NCBI GenBank assembly: GCA_900770225.1
Contig: CAAGJU010000103.1
Location: 1-6,283 of the forward strand
DNA length: 6,283 nt
Reading direction: 5' to 3'
Source of the DNA: Lachnospiraceae bacterium
GTDB lineage: Bacteria; Bacillota; Clostridia; Lachnospirales; Lachnospiraceae
The translations under genes and the position numbers were made by a program. Position 1 is the stretch's first letter. The number at the start of each line of letters is the position of its first letter. Below are positions 1-6,102 of the stretch, in pieces. The notes beneath the pieces are model-generated. The model searched no databases and was not told where the DNA came from. It saw only the letters and a list, made by a program, of their open reading frames with translations.

Positions 1-37
1 ACCACGCCTGCGATCCGCCGGAGGCTTTATCTTGAAA
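1..37 (-). repeat. Left copy of the terminal inverted repeat
   Basis: Positions 1-37 are the reverse complement of 6214-6250 with 35 of 37 bases identical (differences at 25 and 35 of this copy). It starts at the very first base, so it probably continues outside the window. Similarity stops at 38, where the two copies have different neighbours. Confidence 0.9.
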
Positions 38-46
38 CCCGTTAAA

Positions 47-63
47 GCGCGCCCATGGCGCGC
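47..63. repeat. Short GC-rich hairpin beyond the terminator
   Basis: GCGCGCC at 47-53 pairs perfectly with GGCGCGC at 57-63 around a 3-nt loop. On the minus strand it is followed by only three T and two A, so it would be at best a weak back-up terminator. It may instead belong to the repeat that occupies positions 1-37. The role is unknown. Confidence 0.55.
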
Positions 64-69
64 AAACCG

Positions 70-100
70 AAAAAATATGCCGCCCTCTGTAGGGCGGCAT
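70..100 (-). terminator. Rho-independent terminator of the importer operon
   Basis: A perfect 10-bp stem (77-86 paired with 91-100, GC-rich) closes on a 4-nt loop. Reading the minus strand it is followed by A and then six T (76-70). It begins 13 bp after the stop codon of the last permease. On the plus strand only four T follow at a short distance (107-110), so termination in that direction is less likely. Confidence 0.93.
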
Positions 101-113
101 TACATGTTTTGAA

Positions 114-986
114 TTACCTGCTGTTGGGATCCAGTGCATCCCTGAGTGCGTCACCGATGAAGTTAATGGACATCACAAGTATCACGATCAAAAGTCCTGC
201 AGGGATCCAGAGCCAGGGCTGCTTTGTCAGGACAGTCAGTGACTGGGCTCCGTTCAGCATATTGCCAAGGCTGGCCGTGGGAGGCTGGACACCCAGGCCC
301 AGAAAGCTCAGGGCCGCTTCGTCAAGCATGGAAAGCGCCAGCACCGATGTGGCATAAACAAGAATCGGCGCCACTGTATTCGGCAGAATCTCGGAAAAAA
401 GGATATGGCGCACAGGCATGCCTGCAACCATGCTGCCTTTCACGAAATTGGTCTCCCGAAGACTAAGTACATTGCCCCGTACAAGACGGGCAATTCCGGG
501 CCAGTCCACAAATCCCAGAATCAGAATAATGTTCCAGAGTCCCGGACGGAAAATCGCCGCTGCTACAAGAACCAGCAGAATGTAGGGAAATGACATCACC
601 ATATCTGTAAAACGCATAATGATCATGTCTGCAATCCCGCCGAAATAACCGGCAATCAGGCCAAGAACCACACCGATCACGGTGGAAATCACAGTTGCCA
701 TCACACCCACCAGAAGAGAGATCCGCATTGCATACAGCAGACGGCTCAGCACATCACGGCCGATCTGATCCGTTCCCAGCAGAAATTCTCTGCATGGCGC
801 ACCGCTGAAGGTTCCGACAATTGCATCCGGATCGTAAGGTGCGATCCAGGGTGCCAGCAGAGCAGACCCCACCAGGATGATAAGAACCACAAGGCTGACC
901 ATCGCCAGGCGATGACGGCGAAAGCGGCGGAACACGGTCTGCAGATAGGTTTCATTTGTTATATCAATCTTTTTTTCCTTTGCCAT
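114..986 (-). CDS. oppC: OppC/DppC-type peptide ABC transporter permease
   Basis: 290 residues, normal length; second half of the transmembrane channel, pairing with the OppB-type permease. The family N-terminal segment is present (FRRHRLAMVSLVVLI at 22-36, then IAPYDPD at 48-54), followed by LLGTDQIGRDVLSRLLY at 69-85, a strongly conserved DppC motif. Hydrophobic segments are at about 28-50, 89-114, 123-145, 150-167, 203-222 and 258-278. The EAA loop is at about 178-208 (FVKGSMVAG, then EILPNTVAPI). Its core Glu/Ala-Ala positions read Lys-Gly-Ser, a divergence from the family pattern, while the key Gly189 remains. It ends DALDPNSR, as expected. It starts 11 bp after the OppB-type gene; AGGAGGG (993-999) partly overlaps that gene's stop codon and sits 6 nt before the ATG. 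Last gene of the operon, 13 bp before the terminator. The symbol is family-level. Confidence 0.95.
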   Translation of the reverse strand: MAKEKKIDITNETYLQTVFRRFRRHRLAMVSLVVLIILVGSALLAPWIAPYDPDAIVGTFSGAPCREFLLGTDQIGRDVLSRLLYAMRISLLVGVMATVISTVIGVVLGLIAGYFGGIADMIIMRFTDMVMSFPYILLVLVAAAIFRPGLWNIILILGFVDWPGIARLVRGNVLSLRETNFVKGSMVAGMPVRHILFSEILPNTVAPILVYATSVLALSMLDEAALSFLGLGVQPPTASLGNMLNGAQSLTVLTKQPWLWIPAGLLIVILVMSINFIGDALRDALDPNSR

Positions 987-997
987 GGCGATCCCTC

Positions 998-1945
998 CTA
1001 GTTCAGTGAAATGGTGGGATCCACCAGCGCATACATAATGTCAGTAACAAGATTCGCCACAAGAACAACGATTGCAGAGAGGAGACATACCCCCATGATC
1101 ACCGGATAATCACGGCTCGTAATGGCGCTCATGGTCATCAGTCCAAGCCCCGGCCAGGAGAACACCTGCTCAATAATCACTGCTCCTCCGAACAGGGACG
1201 GTATCTCCATACCAATCACTGTTACAATGGGCACAAGAGCATTACGCAGCGCATGCTTATTGATCACGCGGAAATGTCCGATTCCCTTTGCCCGCGCGGT
1301 GCGCAGATAATCCTGCTGCAGGATCTCCAGGACAGCGCTCCGGATATACCGGATATTGCTTCCTGCCATGGAAAAGGACAGCACAAGCACCGGCATTACC
1401 ATATGCTTTGCCACATCTCCGATGCCGCCGCCTGCTCCCAGCGTGGTCATACCGCCGGACGGCAGCCAGCCAAGCTTTACTGTAAATACATAGATCAGCA
1501 GCAGCGAAAGAAAGAACCCGGGAATACTGCTGCCCAGGAATGATGCAGTAACCACTGCATAATCCCCTTTTTCATACTGATGAATCGCACTGTAAATACC
1601 TGCAGGTACTGCCATCAGCAGGCTGACGATCAGCGATACGCCCATAAGCAGCAGCGTCGGCCCCAGATGACTTGCGATCATCTCGCTGACCGGCTGGTAG
1701 GATTTAATAGAGTATCCCATGTTCCCGTGAAGGAGCTGCCCCAGCCAGACAAAATACTGCACATAAAATGGCTGATCCAGTCCAAGGGCAATCTTTTTTG
1801 CTTCCACCGCCGCTTCCGAAACACGCGGGCCCTGCAGCATCTCCAGCGGACTGCCTGCCATACACATGATGGCATAATCTATGATGGTAATACCGATCAG
1901 AACCGGAATCGCAATTAAAATTCGCTTAATAATATATTTATACAT
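998..1945 (-). CDS. oppB: OppB/DppB-type peptide ABC transporter permease
   Basis: 315 residues, normal for the family. One half of the transmembrane channel. The N-terminus MYKYIIKRILIAIPVLIG is typical: a short basic cytoplasmic start then the first membrane helix (about 9-30). Further hydrophobic segments lie at about 97-120, 132-156, 182-200, 238-260 and 283-305. LGLDQPFYVQY (54-64) and GNMGYSI (74-80) are recurrent in DppB proteins. The cytoplasmic EAA loop, which docks on an ATPase, is intact (DYLRTARAKGIG at 212-223, with ALRNALVPI after it). The reading frame stays open upstream to 2257, but that part overlaps the OppF-type gene and encodes no permease-like sequence. The ATG at 1945 gives the family N-terminus and has AAAGGGGA (1952-1959) 6 nt upstream. 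Coupled to the preceding gene by an 8-bp overlap. The symbol is family-level. Confidence 0.95.
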   Translation of the reverse strand: MYKYIIKRILIAIPVLIGITIIDYAIMCMAGSPLEMLQGPRVSEAAVEAKKIALGLDQPFYVQYFVWLGQLLHGNMGYSIKSYQPVSEMIASHLGPTLLLMGVSLIVSLLMAVPAGIYSAIHQYEKGDYAVVTASFLGSSIPGFFLSLLLIYVFTVKLGWLPSGGMTTLGAGGGIGDVAKHMVMPVLVLSFSMAGSNIRYIRSAVLEILQQDYLRTARAKGIGHFRVINKHALRNALVPIVTVIGMEIPSLFGGAVIIEQVFSWPGLGLMTMSAITSRDYPVIMGVCLLSAIVVLVANLVTDIMYALVDPTISLN

Positions 1946-3035
1946 GCGCAGTCCCCTTTCCGTCTGATACCGCTGAAACTTCCCTGCTGCTTCCCGCTTT
2001 TCCTTCCGATATCGCTGAAGCTTTTCCACTGTTTTTCCGGTCCTGTTCAGATGCCAGCACCGGGCAGGCTGCATAATGCTCCGCCACCCGGTCAAGCTTC
2101 TGCAGCACAGGCTGCATCCGGGAACACTCCGAAACCGCATACGGACATCTTGGATGGAAACGGCAGCCGGAGGGAGGATTGGAGCTGTCACCGATCTCCC
2201 CCTGCAGAAACTCTTTCTCCCGATCCTTTTCCGCCGGATCCGGTACCGGCACGGCATCCAGCAGCGCCTGCGTGTAAGGATGAACCGGATGCCGGAAAAT
2301 TTCCCGTGCCTCTCCGATCTCCACGATCTTTCCCAGATACATCACTGCGATCCGGTCACTCACATAGTTGACGGCCCCCAGCCCATGTCCCACAAAAAGA
2401 AGCGTCAGATTCAATTCCTTCTGAAGGCTTTTCAGCAAATTCAGAATCTGTGCCTGAATGGATACGTCCAGGGCGCTGACCGGCTCATCACAGACAATAA
2501 AACGGGGATTCAGAGACAGCGCCTTCGCAATTCCGATTCTCTGACGCTGACCCCCGGAAAACTCATGGGGATACCGCCCAAGGACATGCTTTGGCAGCCC
2601 CACCATATCAAGGATCCTGCCAATATCCTTCTCCACCGTCTCTCTTGTGGAAATCCGGTGGTACAGCATAGGCTGCGCAAGGATTTCAAAAATATGTTTC
2701 CGGGGATTCAGAGAGGAATAAGGATCCTGGAACACCATCTGCAGCTGCGTGCGAATGCGGCGCAGTTCTTTTTTCTTCAGGGAGGACAGATCCCGTCCGT
2801 CATAAAAGATCTTCCCCTCGGTGGGAAGCTCCAGCCCCACAAGCTGTCTTCCGATGGTGGATTTGCCGCAGCCGGATTCCCCCACCAGTCCGAGAGTCTC
2901 TCCTTCCATAATAGAAAACGACACATCATCCACCGCGTGGATATTTCCGACCGTGTGCGTAATGATACCACTCCGGATGGGATAATATTTCTTCAGGTGA
3001 TCCGCCTGAATCAAAGGCTTTCTCTCTTCACTCAT
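1938..3035 (-). CDS. oppF: OppF/DppF-type peptide ABC transporter ATP-binding protein
   Basis: 365 residues from the ATG at 3035; partner ATPase of the OppD-type protein. Motifs in this numbering: Walker A GESGCGKST (52-60), Q-loop Gln103 in MVFQDPYSSLNP, signature FSGGQRQR (159-166), Walker B FIVCDEP (179-185), D-loop SALD, and switch His217. The C-terminal family domain (PVHPYTQALL) is followed by Cys291, 297, 304 and 324, a spacing suited to metal or iron-sulfur binding. An upstream in-frame GTG at 3044 would add three residues, but AGGAAGGTGA (3041-3050) abuts it and is correctly spaced (5 nt) for the ATG, so I chose the ATG. The start overlaps the OppD stop by 8 bp and the end overlaps the OppB start by 8 bp, implying translational coupling. 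Oddities: the switch region reads VGHGL rather than the common ISHDL, and the Lys/Ser-rich tail contains an imperfect repeat. The symbol is family-level. Confidence 0.94.
   Translation of the reverse strand: MSEERKPLIQADHLKKYYPIRSGIITHTVGNIHAVDDVSFSIMEGETLGLVGESGCGKSTIGRQLVGLELPTEGKIFYDGRDLSSLKKKELRRIRTQLQMVFQDPYSSLNPRKHIFEILAQPMLYHRISTRETVEKDIGRILDMVGLPKHVLGRYPHEFSGGQRQRIGIAKALSLNPRFIVCDEPVSALDVSIQAQILNLLKSLQKELNLTLLFVGHGLGAVNYVSDRIAVMYLGKIVEIGEAREIFRHPVHPYTQALLDAVPVPDPAEKDREKEFLQGEIGDSSNPPSGCRFHPRCPYAVSECSRMQPVLQKLDRVAEHYAACPVLASEQDRKNSGKASAISEGKAGSSREVSAVSDGKGTAHV
1952..1959 (-). promoter_or_regulatory. Ribosome binding site of the OppB-type permease
   Basis: AAAGGGGA inside the last codons of the OppF-type gene, 6 nt before the ATG at 1945. 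It supports the short start over the in-frame codon at 2257. Confidence 0.65.
1956..2024 (-). repeat. Imperfect two-copy repeat in the OppF-type tail
   Basis: KASAISEGK (1998-2024) and EVSAVSDGK (1956-1982) are related copies with a 42-bp period, seen at both DNA and protein level, within the low-complexity C-terminus. The second copy runs into the ribosome binding site of the permease gene. Confidence 0.6.
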
Positions 3036-4236
3036 TCCGGTCACCTTCCTTTTTCCGTCTTTGTACAGATTTCTGCTTTTGCGCGGGGGCCTGCTTTTGC
3101 GCGGAGTCCTGCTTTTGTGCAGGGGCCTGCTTTTGCGCGGAATCCTGCTTTTGCGCGGGGTTCTGCTTTTGCGCGGAGTCCTGCTTTTGCGCAGGATCCT
3201 GCTTTTGTTCGGGATCCTGCTTTTGCGCAGAATCCTTTGGTACGGAAACAGCCTGCCACGAGGCCTCTGTCTTATCTTTCATCACAGCGCACCTGGCCAT
3301 ATGCCCCGGCCCAAACTCATATTCCTCCTGGACCTGATCGCATCTGGCACATGCAAAAGCGCAGCGGTCAGCAAAACGGCAGCCCGGAATCGTATCATAG
3401 CTCTCCGGCACAATGCCCGGAATCGAAACCAGCACCCGATCCGCATCATCCCGGATCGTAGGTACTGTATCCAGCAGCGCCCGGGTATAGGGATGGACCG
3501 GATCATGGAACAGCCGCTCAGAAGACGCCCACTCAATGATCTGGCCGGCGTACATAACAAGCACCCGGTCTGCCATATTCGCCACCAGTCCGATATCATG
3601 GGTGATCAGTATCATAGCCATCCCGGTCTCCCGCTGCAGATCCTTCAAAAGCTTCATGATCTGTGCCTGAATCGTCACATCCAGCGCAGTCGTCGGCTCA
3701 TCCGCGATCAGCAGCCGGGGATTGCAGGATAAGGCCATGGCGATCATCACACGCTGCCTCATACCGCCGGAAAGGGTATGCGGATATTTTTTCATCATAC
3801 TGCCGGGATCCGGCAGGCCGACACGTGCCAGAAGCGACTCTGCCCGCTTTGCGGCCTCTTTTTTCGTCAGATGCATGTGAATACGGATACTCTCCATCAT
3901 CTGGCTGCCGATGGTAAATACCGGGTTCAGGGAGGTCAGAGGATCCTGAAAGATCATAGTCATCTGATTGCCCCGTATCTGATCCAGTTCTTTTTCCGGC
4001 ATGGAAAGAAGCTCTTTACCGTCAAAGAGGACAGAGCCGTCAACGACGGCTCCGCCCCTCCCCAAAAGCCCCATGATTGATAATGAGGTCACACTTTTTC
4101 CACATCCGGACTCGCCCACAAGGCAGACCACTTCACCCTCATCTATGTGAAAGCTCACATGGTCTACACTGACATTTCTGCCGTAATCTCCGGTAAAAGC
4201 CGTTGTCAGCCCCTTTACCTCAAGCAAATGTGCCAT
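3028..4236 (-). CDS. oppD: OppD/DppD-type peptide ABC transporter ATP-binding protein with repetitive C-terminal tail
   Basis: 402 residues. One of two cytoplasmic ATPases powering the importer. All nucleotide-binding motifs are intact: Walker A GESGCGKS (41-48), Q-loop Gln97 in MIFQDPLTSLNP, signature LSGGMRQR (155-162), Walker B LLIADEP with Glu180, D-loop ALD, and switch His213 in ITHD. The C-terminal oligopeptide-family domain follows (PVHPYTRALL, 246-255), with cysteines 286, 292, 296, 299 and 316. These resemble the iron-sulfur ligands reported for a DppD-type ATPase. Residues 335-388 are nine copies of a hexapeptide, xS/xP-AQKQ, then a degenerate tenth (KSVQRR, 389-394). This is a roughly 68-residue tail beyond the conserved domain and is unusual for the family. 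Start: ATG with AAAGGA at 4244-4249, 7 nt upstream. The 3' end overlaps the next gene by 8 bp. The symbol is family-level; dppD would be equally defensible. Confidence 0.95.
   Translation of the reverse strand: MAHLLEVKGLTTAFTGDYGRNVSVDHVSFHIDEGEVVCLVGESGCGKSVTSLSIMGLLGRGGAVVDGSVLFDGKELLSMPEKELDQIRGNQMTMIFQDPLTSLNPVFTIGSQMMESIRIHMHLTKKEAAKRAESLLARVGLPDPGSMMKKYPHTLSGGMRQRVMIAMALSCNPRLLIADEPTTALDVTIQAQIMKLLKDLQRETGMAMILITHDIGLVANMADRVLVMYAGQIIEWASSERLFHDPVHPYTRALLDTVPTIRDDADRVLVSIPGIVPESYDTIPGCRFADRCAFACARCDQVQEEYEFGPGHMARCAVMKDKTEASWQAVSVPKDSAQKQDPEQKQDPAQKQDSAQKQNPAQKQDSAQKQAPAQKQDSAQKQAPAQKQKSVQRRKKEGDRNE
3041..3050 (-). promoter_or_regulatory. Ribosome binding site that decides the OppF-type start
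   Basis: AGGAAGGTGA lies inside the last codons of the OppD-type gene, 5 nt before the ATG at 3035. The alternative GTG codon (3042-3044) lies within this sequence and would have no usable spacing, so the ATG is preferred. Confidence 0.7.
3073..3234 (-). repeat. Nine-copy 18-bp tandem repeat inside the OppD-type gene
   Basis: Nine consecutive 18-bp units (162 bp) encode hexapeptides at residues 335-388. In order the first two residues are DS, DP, DP, DS, NP, DS, AP, DS, AP, each followed by AQKQ (EQKQ in unit 2). The 12-base core GCGCAAAAGCAG recurs in most units. The last six units pair into a 36-bp higher-order period (DS unit plus N/A-P unit, three times; 3073-3180). The length is a multiple of three, so copy-number change would keep the frame and alter only tail length. 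Confidence 0.95.
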
Positions 4237-4280
4237 TTATCTGTCCTTTCTCCTGTCCAAACAGAGTTACTCAAGTGCAG

Positions 4281-5885
4281 CTATTCCACAATATCCCAGT
4301 TCTGGACATCATTGAAGAATCCATACGCACTTGGTGTCGCACCGCTCAGACGGCTGCTGACTGCTCCCTGTGCACTGATGATATAAACAGAAAACATGGG
4401 AACATCCTCCTGCACCTTTTTATCTACGATGGAATACAGCGCTTTGATTTCCTCTACATCGCTGGTCTGCTGGGTGCCTGCCAGTGCCTCGCTGATGGAA
4501 TCATCCGCATAGCCGGTCCAGCTTCCCTCTCCGCTCAGCAGCCAGTCCACATCCGGATACGGATCCACCGGCGCATATGTATACTGAACCACCATAATAT
4601 CGTAATCTGTGCTTCCTGCCACTGTCATCAGTGTAGCCAGATCCACTGTCGTTACCTGCACATTAATGCCCACTGCAGCCCACTGTGCCGCCAGCACCTG
4701 AGCACCATTTACAAATGTGCTGTCTCCGGAATTCACATAGAAGCGAAGAGTCTGGGAACCATCCCATCCGGCCTCTGCCAGCAGTTCCTTCGCTTTCTCC
4801 GGATCATAGGAGACAGGCTCGATAGAGTCATCAAAGAAGGGGCTGGCTGAGGAAAGGAAACCGTCTACCACTTCTCCGTGTCCCTTCAGCAGCTGCTCCA
4901 CCAGCTGGTTCCGGTCGATGGCATAAACCAGCGCCTGACGGACTCTTGCATCCGGAATGTTGGCTGTCTGAATAAACGCGGACTGGTTCGTGATGGGCAG
5001 CCCATAGACTGTCTCCACATTCTCCAGCTCCTCAATGCTCTCGTAATCCTCCTGAGGGATAGCGGTCAATGTATGGTGGGTAATATCGATCTCACCGGAC
5101 TGCAGACCGGAATAGATCTGACTTCCCTCAACGATCTTGATATTCAGCTTGCCGATTTTGGGCGCGCCCTTCCAGTAATTCTCATTTGCTGCATAAGAAA
5201 TGTAATGGTCCGTATCATAATCTGTCAGTATGTACGGTCCGCTGACCACGTCCGGATGATTGAACCAGTCCAGTGTCAGCAGTTCTTCTTCGCTGTACTC
5301 TCCCAGCACGTGCTTCGGAAGAGTATGCAGATACCGTCCGTATGTGTTTTCGAAAGTAGTCAGGGCCATCGGATACTTTGAAGTAAACTGAATCGTTTTC
5401 TCATCCACGACCTTGATTCCTTCAATTTCCGTGGCACCCTCTTCCACAAATCCGTCATCTCCCACACCTTCAAATGCATAAAGCAGCATTGTGGCATTGT
5501 TGATCACCGGACTGGCAAGACGCAGCACCGTAAACTCCACATCTTCCGCTGTCACCGGAGTACCGTCTGACCAGACAGCCTCGTCATTAATGTGCACCGT
5601 AAAGGTCAGATTGTCCTCTGTGGTCACAGAATCGGCCAGCATGGGCTGAAAATTCAGTTCTGAATCCAGTTCTACCAGCGGCAGAAACTGCAGTCCCACC
5701 GCATACTTGTTGATCTCTGTCTGGTCGATTGCCAGGGGATTTACTCCTCCCAGAGAATCCGTGACACCCACGTTCACAATCTTGTCCGCTCCGTCACCCT
5801 GAGCATCCGCTCCCAGACACACAGAAGCCGCTGCCATTGACAAAGCCAGAGTTACGCCGATCGCTCTCCGAATAAATTTTTTCAT
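4281..5885 (-). CDS. Family 5 extracellular solute-binding protein of a peptide-type ABC importer
   Basis: 534 residues, the usual size for the SBP_bac_5 family (OppA/DppA/NikA-like). It captures the solute outside the membrane and hands it to the permeases encoded downstream. The N-terminus is a signal peptide: a basic start (MKKFIRR), a hydrophobic stretch at about 8-22, and a likely signal peptidase I site after Ala28 (ADA|QG). Family hallmarks are visible: WSDGTPVTAEDVEFT at 105-119, ENYWKGAPKIGKL at 235-247, DARVRQALVYAIDRNQLV at 312-329, and YDPEKAKELLAEAGW at 360-374. The start has an ideal Shine-Dalgarno sequence (AAGGAGGG at 5891-5898, 5 nt spacing). It is first in the operon, 44 bp before the OppD-type gene. 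Oddity: Cys23 is preceded by A-S-V, which does not fit the lipobox rule of Gly/Ala/Ser before the Cys, so lipid anchoring is doubtful. Peptide is the most likely substrate class, but nickel, glutathione or opine-type ligands cannot be excluded. Confidence 0.95.
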   Translation of the reverse strand: MKKFIRRAIGVTLALSMAAASVCLGADAQGDGADKIVNVGVTDSLGGVNPLAIDQTEINKYAVGLQFLPLVELDSELNFQPMLADSVTTEDNLTFTVHINDEAVWSDGTPVTAEDVEFTVLRLASPVINNATMLLYAFEGVGDDGFVEEGATEIEGIKVVDEKTIQFTSKYPMALTTFENTYGRYLHTLPKHVLGEYSEEELLTLDWFNHPDVVSGPYILTDYDTDHYISYAANENYWKGAPKIGKLNIKIVEGSQIYSGLQSGEIDITHHTLTAIPQEDYESIEELENVETVYGLPITNQSAFIQTANIPDARVRQALVYAIDRNQLVEQLLKGHGEVVDGFLSSASPFFDDSIEPVSYDPEKAKELLAEAGWDGSQTLRFYVNSGDSTFVNGAQVLAAQWAAVGINVQVTTVDLATLMTVAGSTDYDIMVVQYTYAPVDPYPDVDWLLSGEGSWTGYADDSISEALAGTQQTSDVEEIKALYSIVDKKVQEDVPMFSVYIISAQGAVSSRLSGATPSAYGFFNDVQNWDIVE

Positions 5886-5890
5886 AAGAT

Positions 5891-5898
5891 CCCTCCTT
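5891..5898 (-). promoter_or_regulatory. Ribosome binding site of the binding-protein gene
   Basis: AAGGAGGG, a near-complete complement of the 16S 3' end, sits 5 nt before the ATG at 5885. It is the strongest Shine-Dalgarno sequence of the operon, in keeping with binding proteins being made in excess over the membrane complex. Confidence 0.85.
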
Positions 5899-5910
5899 CT
5901 TCATCATTAC

Positions 5911-5927
5911 GGATAAAATACGTATCC
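5911..5927. repeat. Small inverted repeat in the operon leader
   Basis: GGATA (5911-5915) and TATCC (5923-5927) form 5-bp arms around 7 nt, overlapping the self-complementary ATACGTAT (5918-5925). It lies between the candidate operator and the ribosome binding site. It is weak and may be chance in AT-rich DNA. Confidence 0.25.
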
Positions 5928-5947
5928 TTATTCAATTTCTTTTCCCT

Positions 5948-5978
5948 ACTAATTCCGTATGAAATATATGGAATTAGT
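5948..5978. promoter_or_regulatory. Inverted repeat at the predicted transcription start (candidate operator or 5' hairpin)
   Basis: ACTAATTCC (5948-5956) and GGAATTAGT (5970-5978) are perfect 9-bp inverted arms around 13 nt. Three further pairs extend inward (5958-5960 with 5966-5968), interrupted by one mismatch position. The right arm coincides with the first transcribed bases expected from the promoter at 5986-6014. This placement fits a repressor site that blocks promoter escape, or an mRNA 5' stabilising hairpin. No regulator gene is in the window to link it to. Confidence 0.6.
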
Positions 5979-5985
5979 TTTATTC

Positions 5986-6014
5986 ATTTTATTATATCAC
6001 ATCTTTCTTGTCAA
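5986..6014 (-). promoter_or_regulatory. Sigma-A-type promoter of the importer operon
   Basis: On the minus strand there is a perfect -35 box TTGACA (6009-6014), exactly 17 nt of spacer, and TAAAAT as the -10 box (5986-5991, five of six consensus positions). The region upstream (6015-6060) is AT-rich. Transcription would start near 5979, giving a leader of about 95 nt before the binding-protein ATG. A TATAAT hexamer also lies in the spacer, but at 12 nt it is too close to the -35 box. Confidence 0.85.
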
Positions 6015-6061
6015 ATAAATTTCTCATATTTCATAAAATAATTTTGATTTACCGCAAAAAC

Positions 6062-6090
6062 TTGACAAATTATGCAATTCGGGTTAGAGT
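6062..6090 (+). promoter_or_regulatory. Candidate outward promoter of the structured right flank
   Basis: TTGACA (6062-6067) with a 17-nt spacer to TAGAGT (6085-6090; four of six -10 positions). It points away from the operon, into the foldback. A better-looking TACAAT (6090-6095) is 22 nt from the -35 box and so badly spaced. Divergent to the operon promoter, with 47 bp between the two -35 boxes. Confidence 0.5.
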
Positions 6091-6102
6091 ACAATCACTT
6101 TT

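Noticed and set aside
1946..2257. N-terminal extension of the OppB-type permease frame up to 2257
   Set aside because: This part lies inside the OppF-type gene, is Arg/Cys-rich and not membrane-like. The ATG at 1945 gives the standard permease N-terminus and has a ribosome binding site.
3073..3234. CRISPR array for the 18-bp repeats
   Set aside because: The units are directly adjacent without spacers, in frame with the ATPase, and only 18 bp long.
2076..3461. Long plus-strand open frame (461 codons) opposite the two ATPase genes
   Set aside because: It is antisense to two genes with complete ABC motifs. Its repetitive part (FARxPA-like) is only the reverse reading of the 18-bp tandem repeat, and it has no recognisable domain.
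3061..3732. Plus-strand frame rich in Leu-Leu-Leu-Arg (223 codons)
   Set aside because: Antisense shadow of the OppD-type gene and its tandem repeat; the regular LLLRG pattern comes only from the 18-bp units.
4203..5381. Plus-strand frames of 215 and 167 codons opposite the binding-protein gene
   Set aside because: Antisense to a full-length family 5 binding protein; no domain, no ribosome binding site, His/Cys-rich shadow composition.
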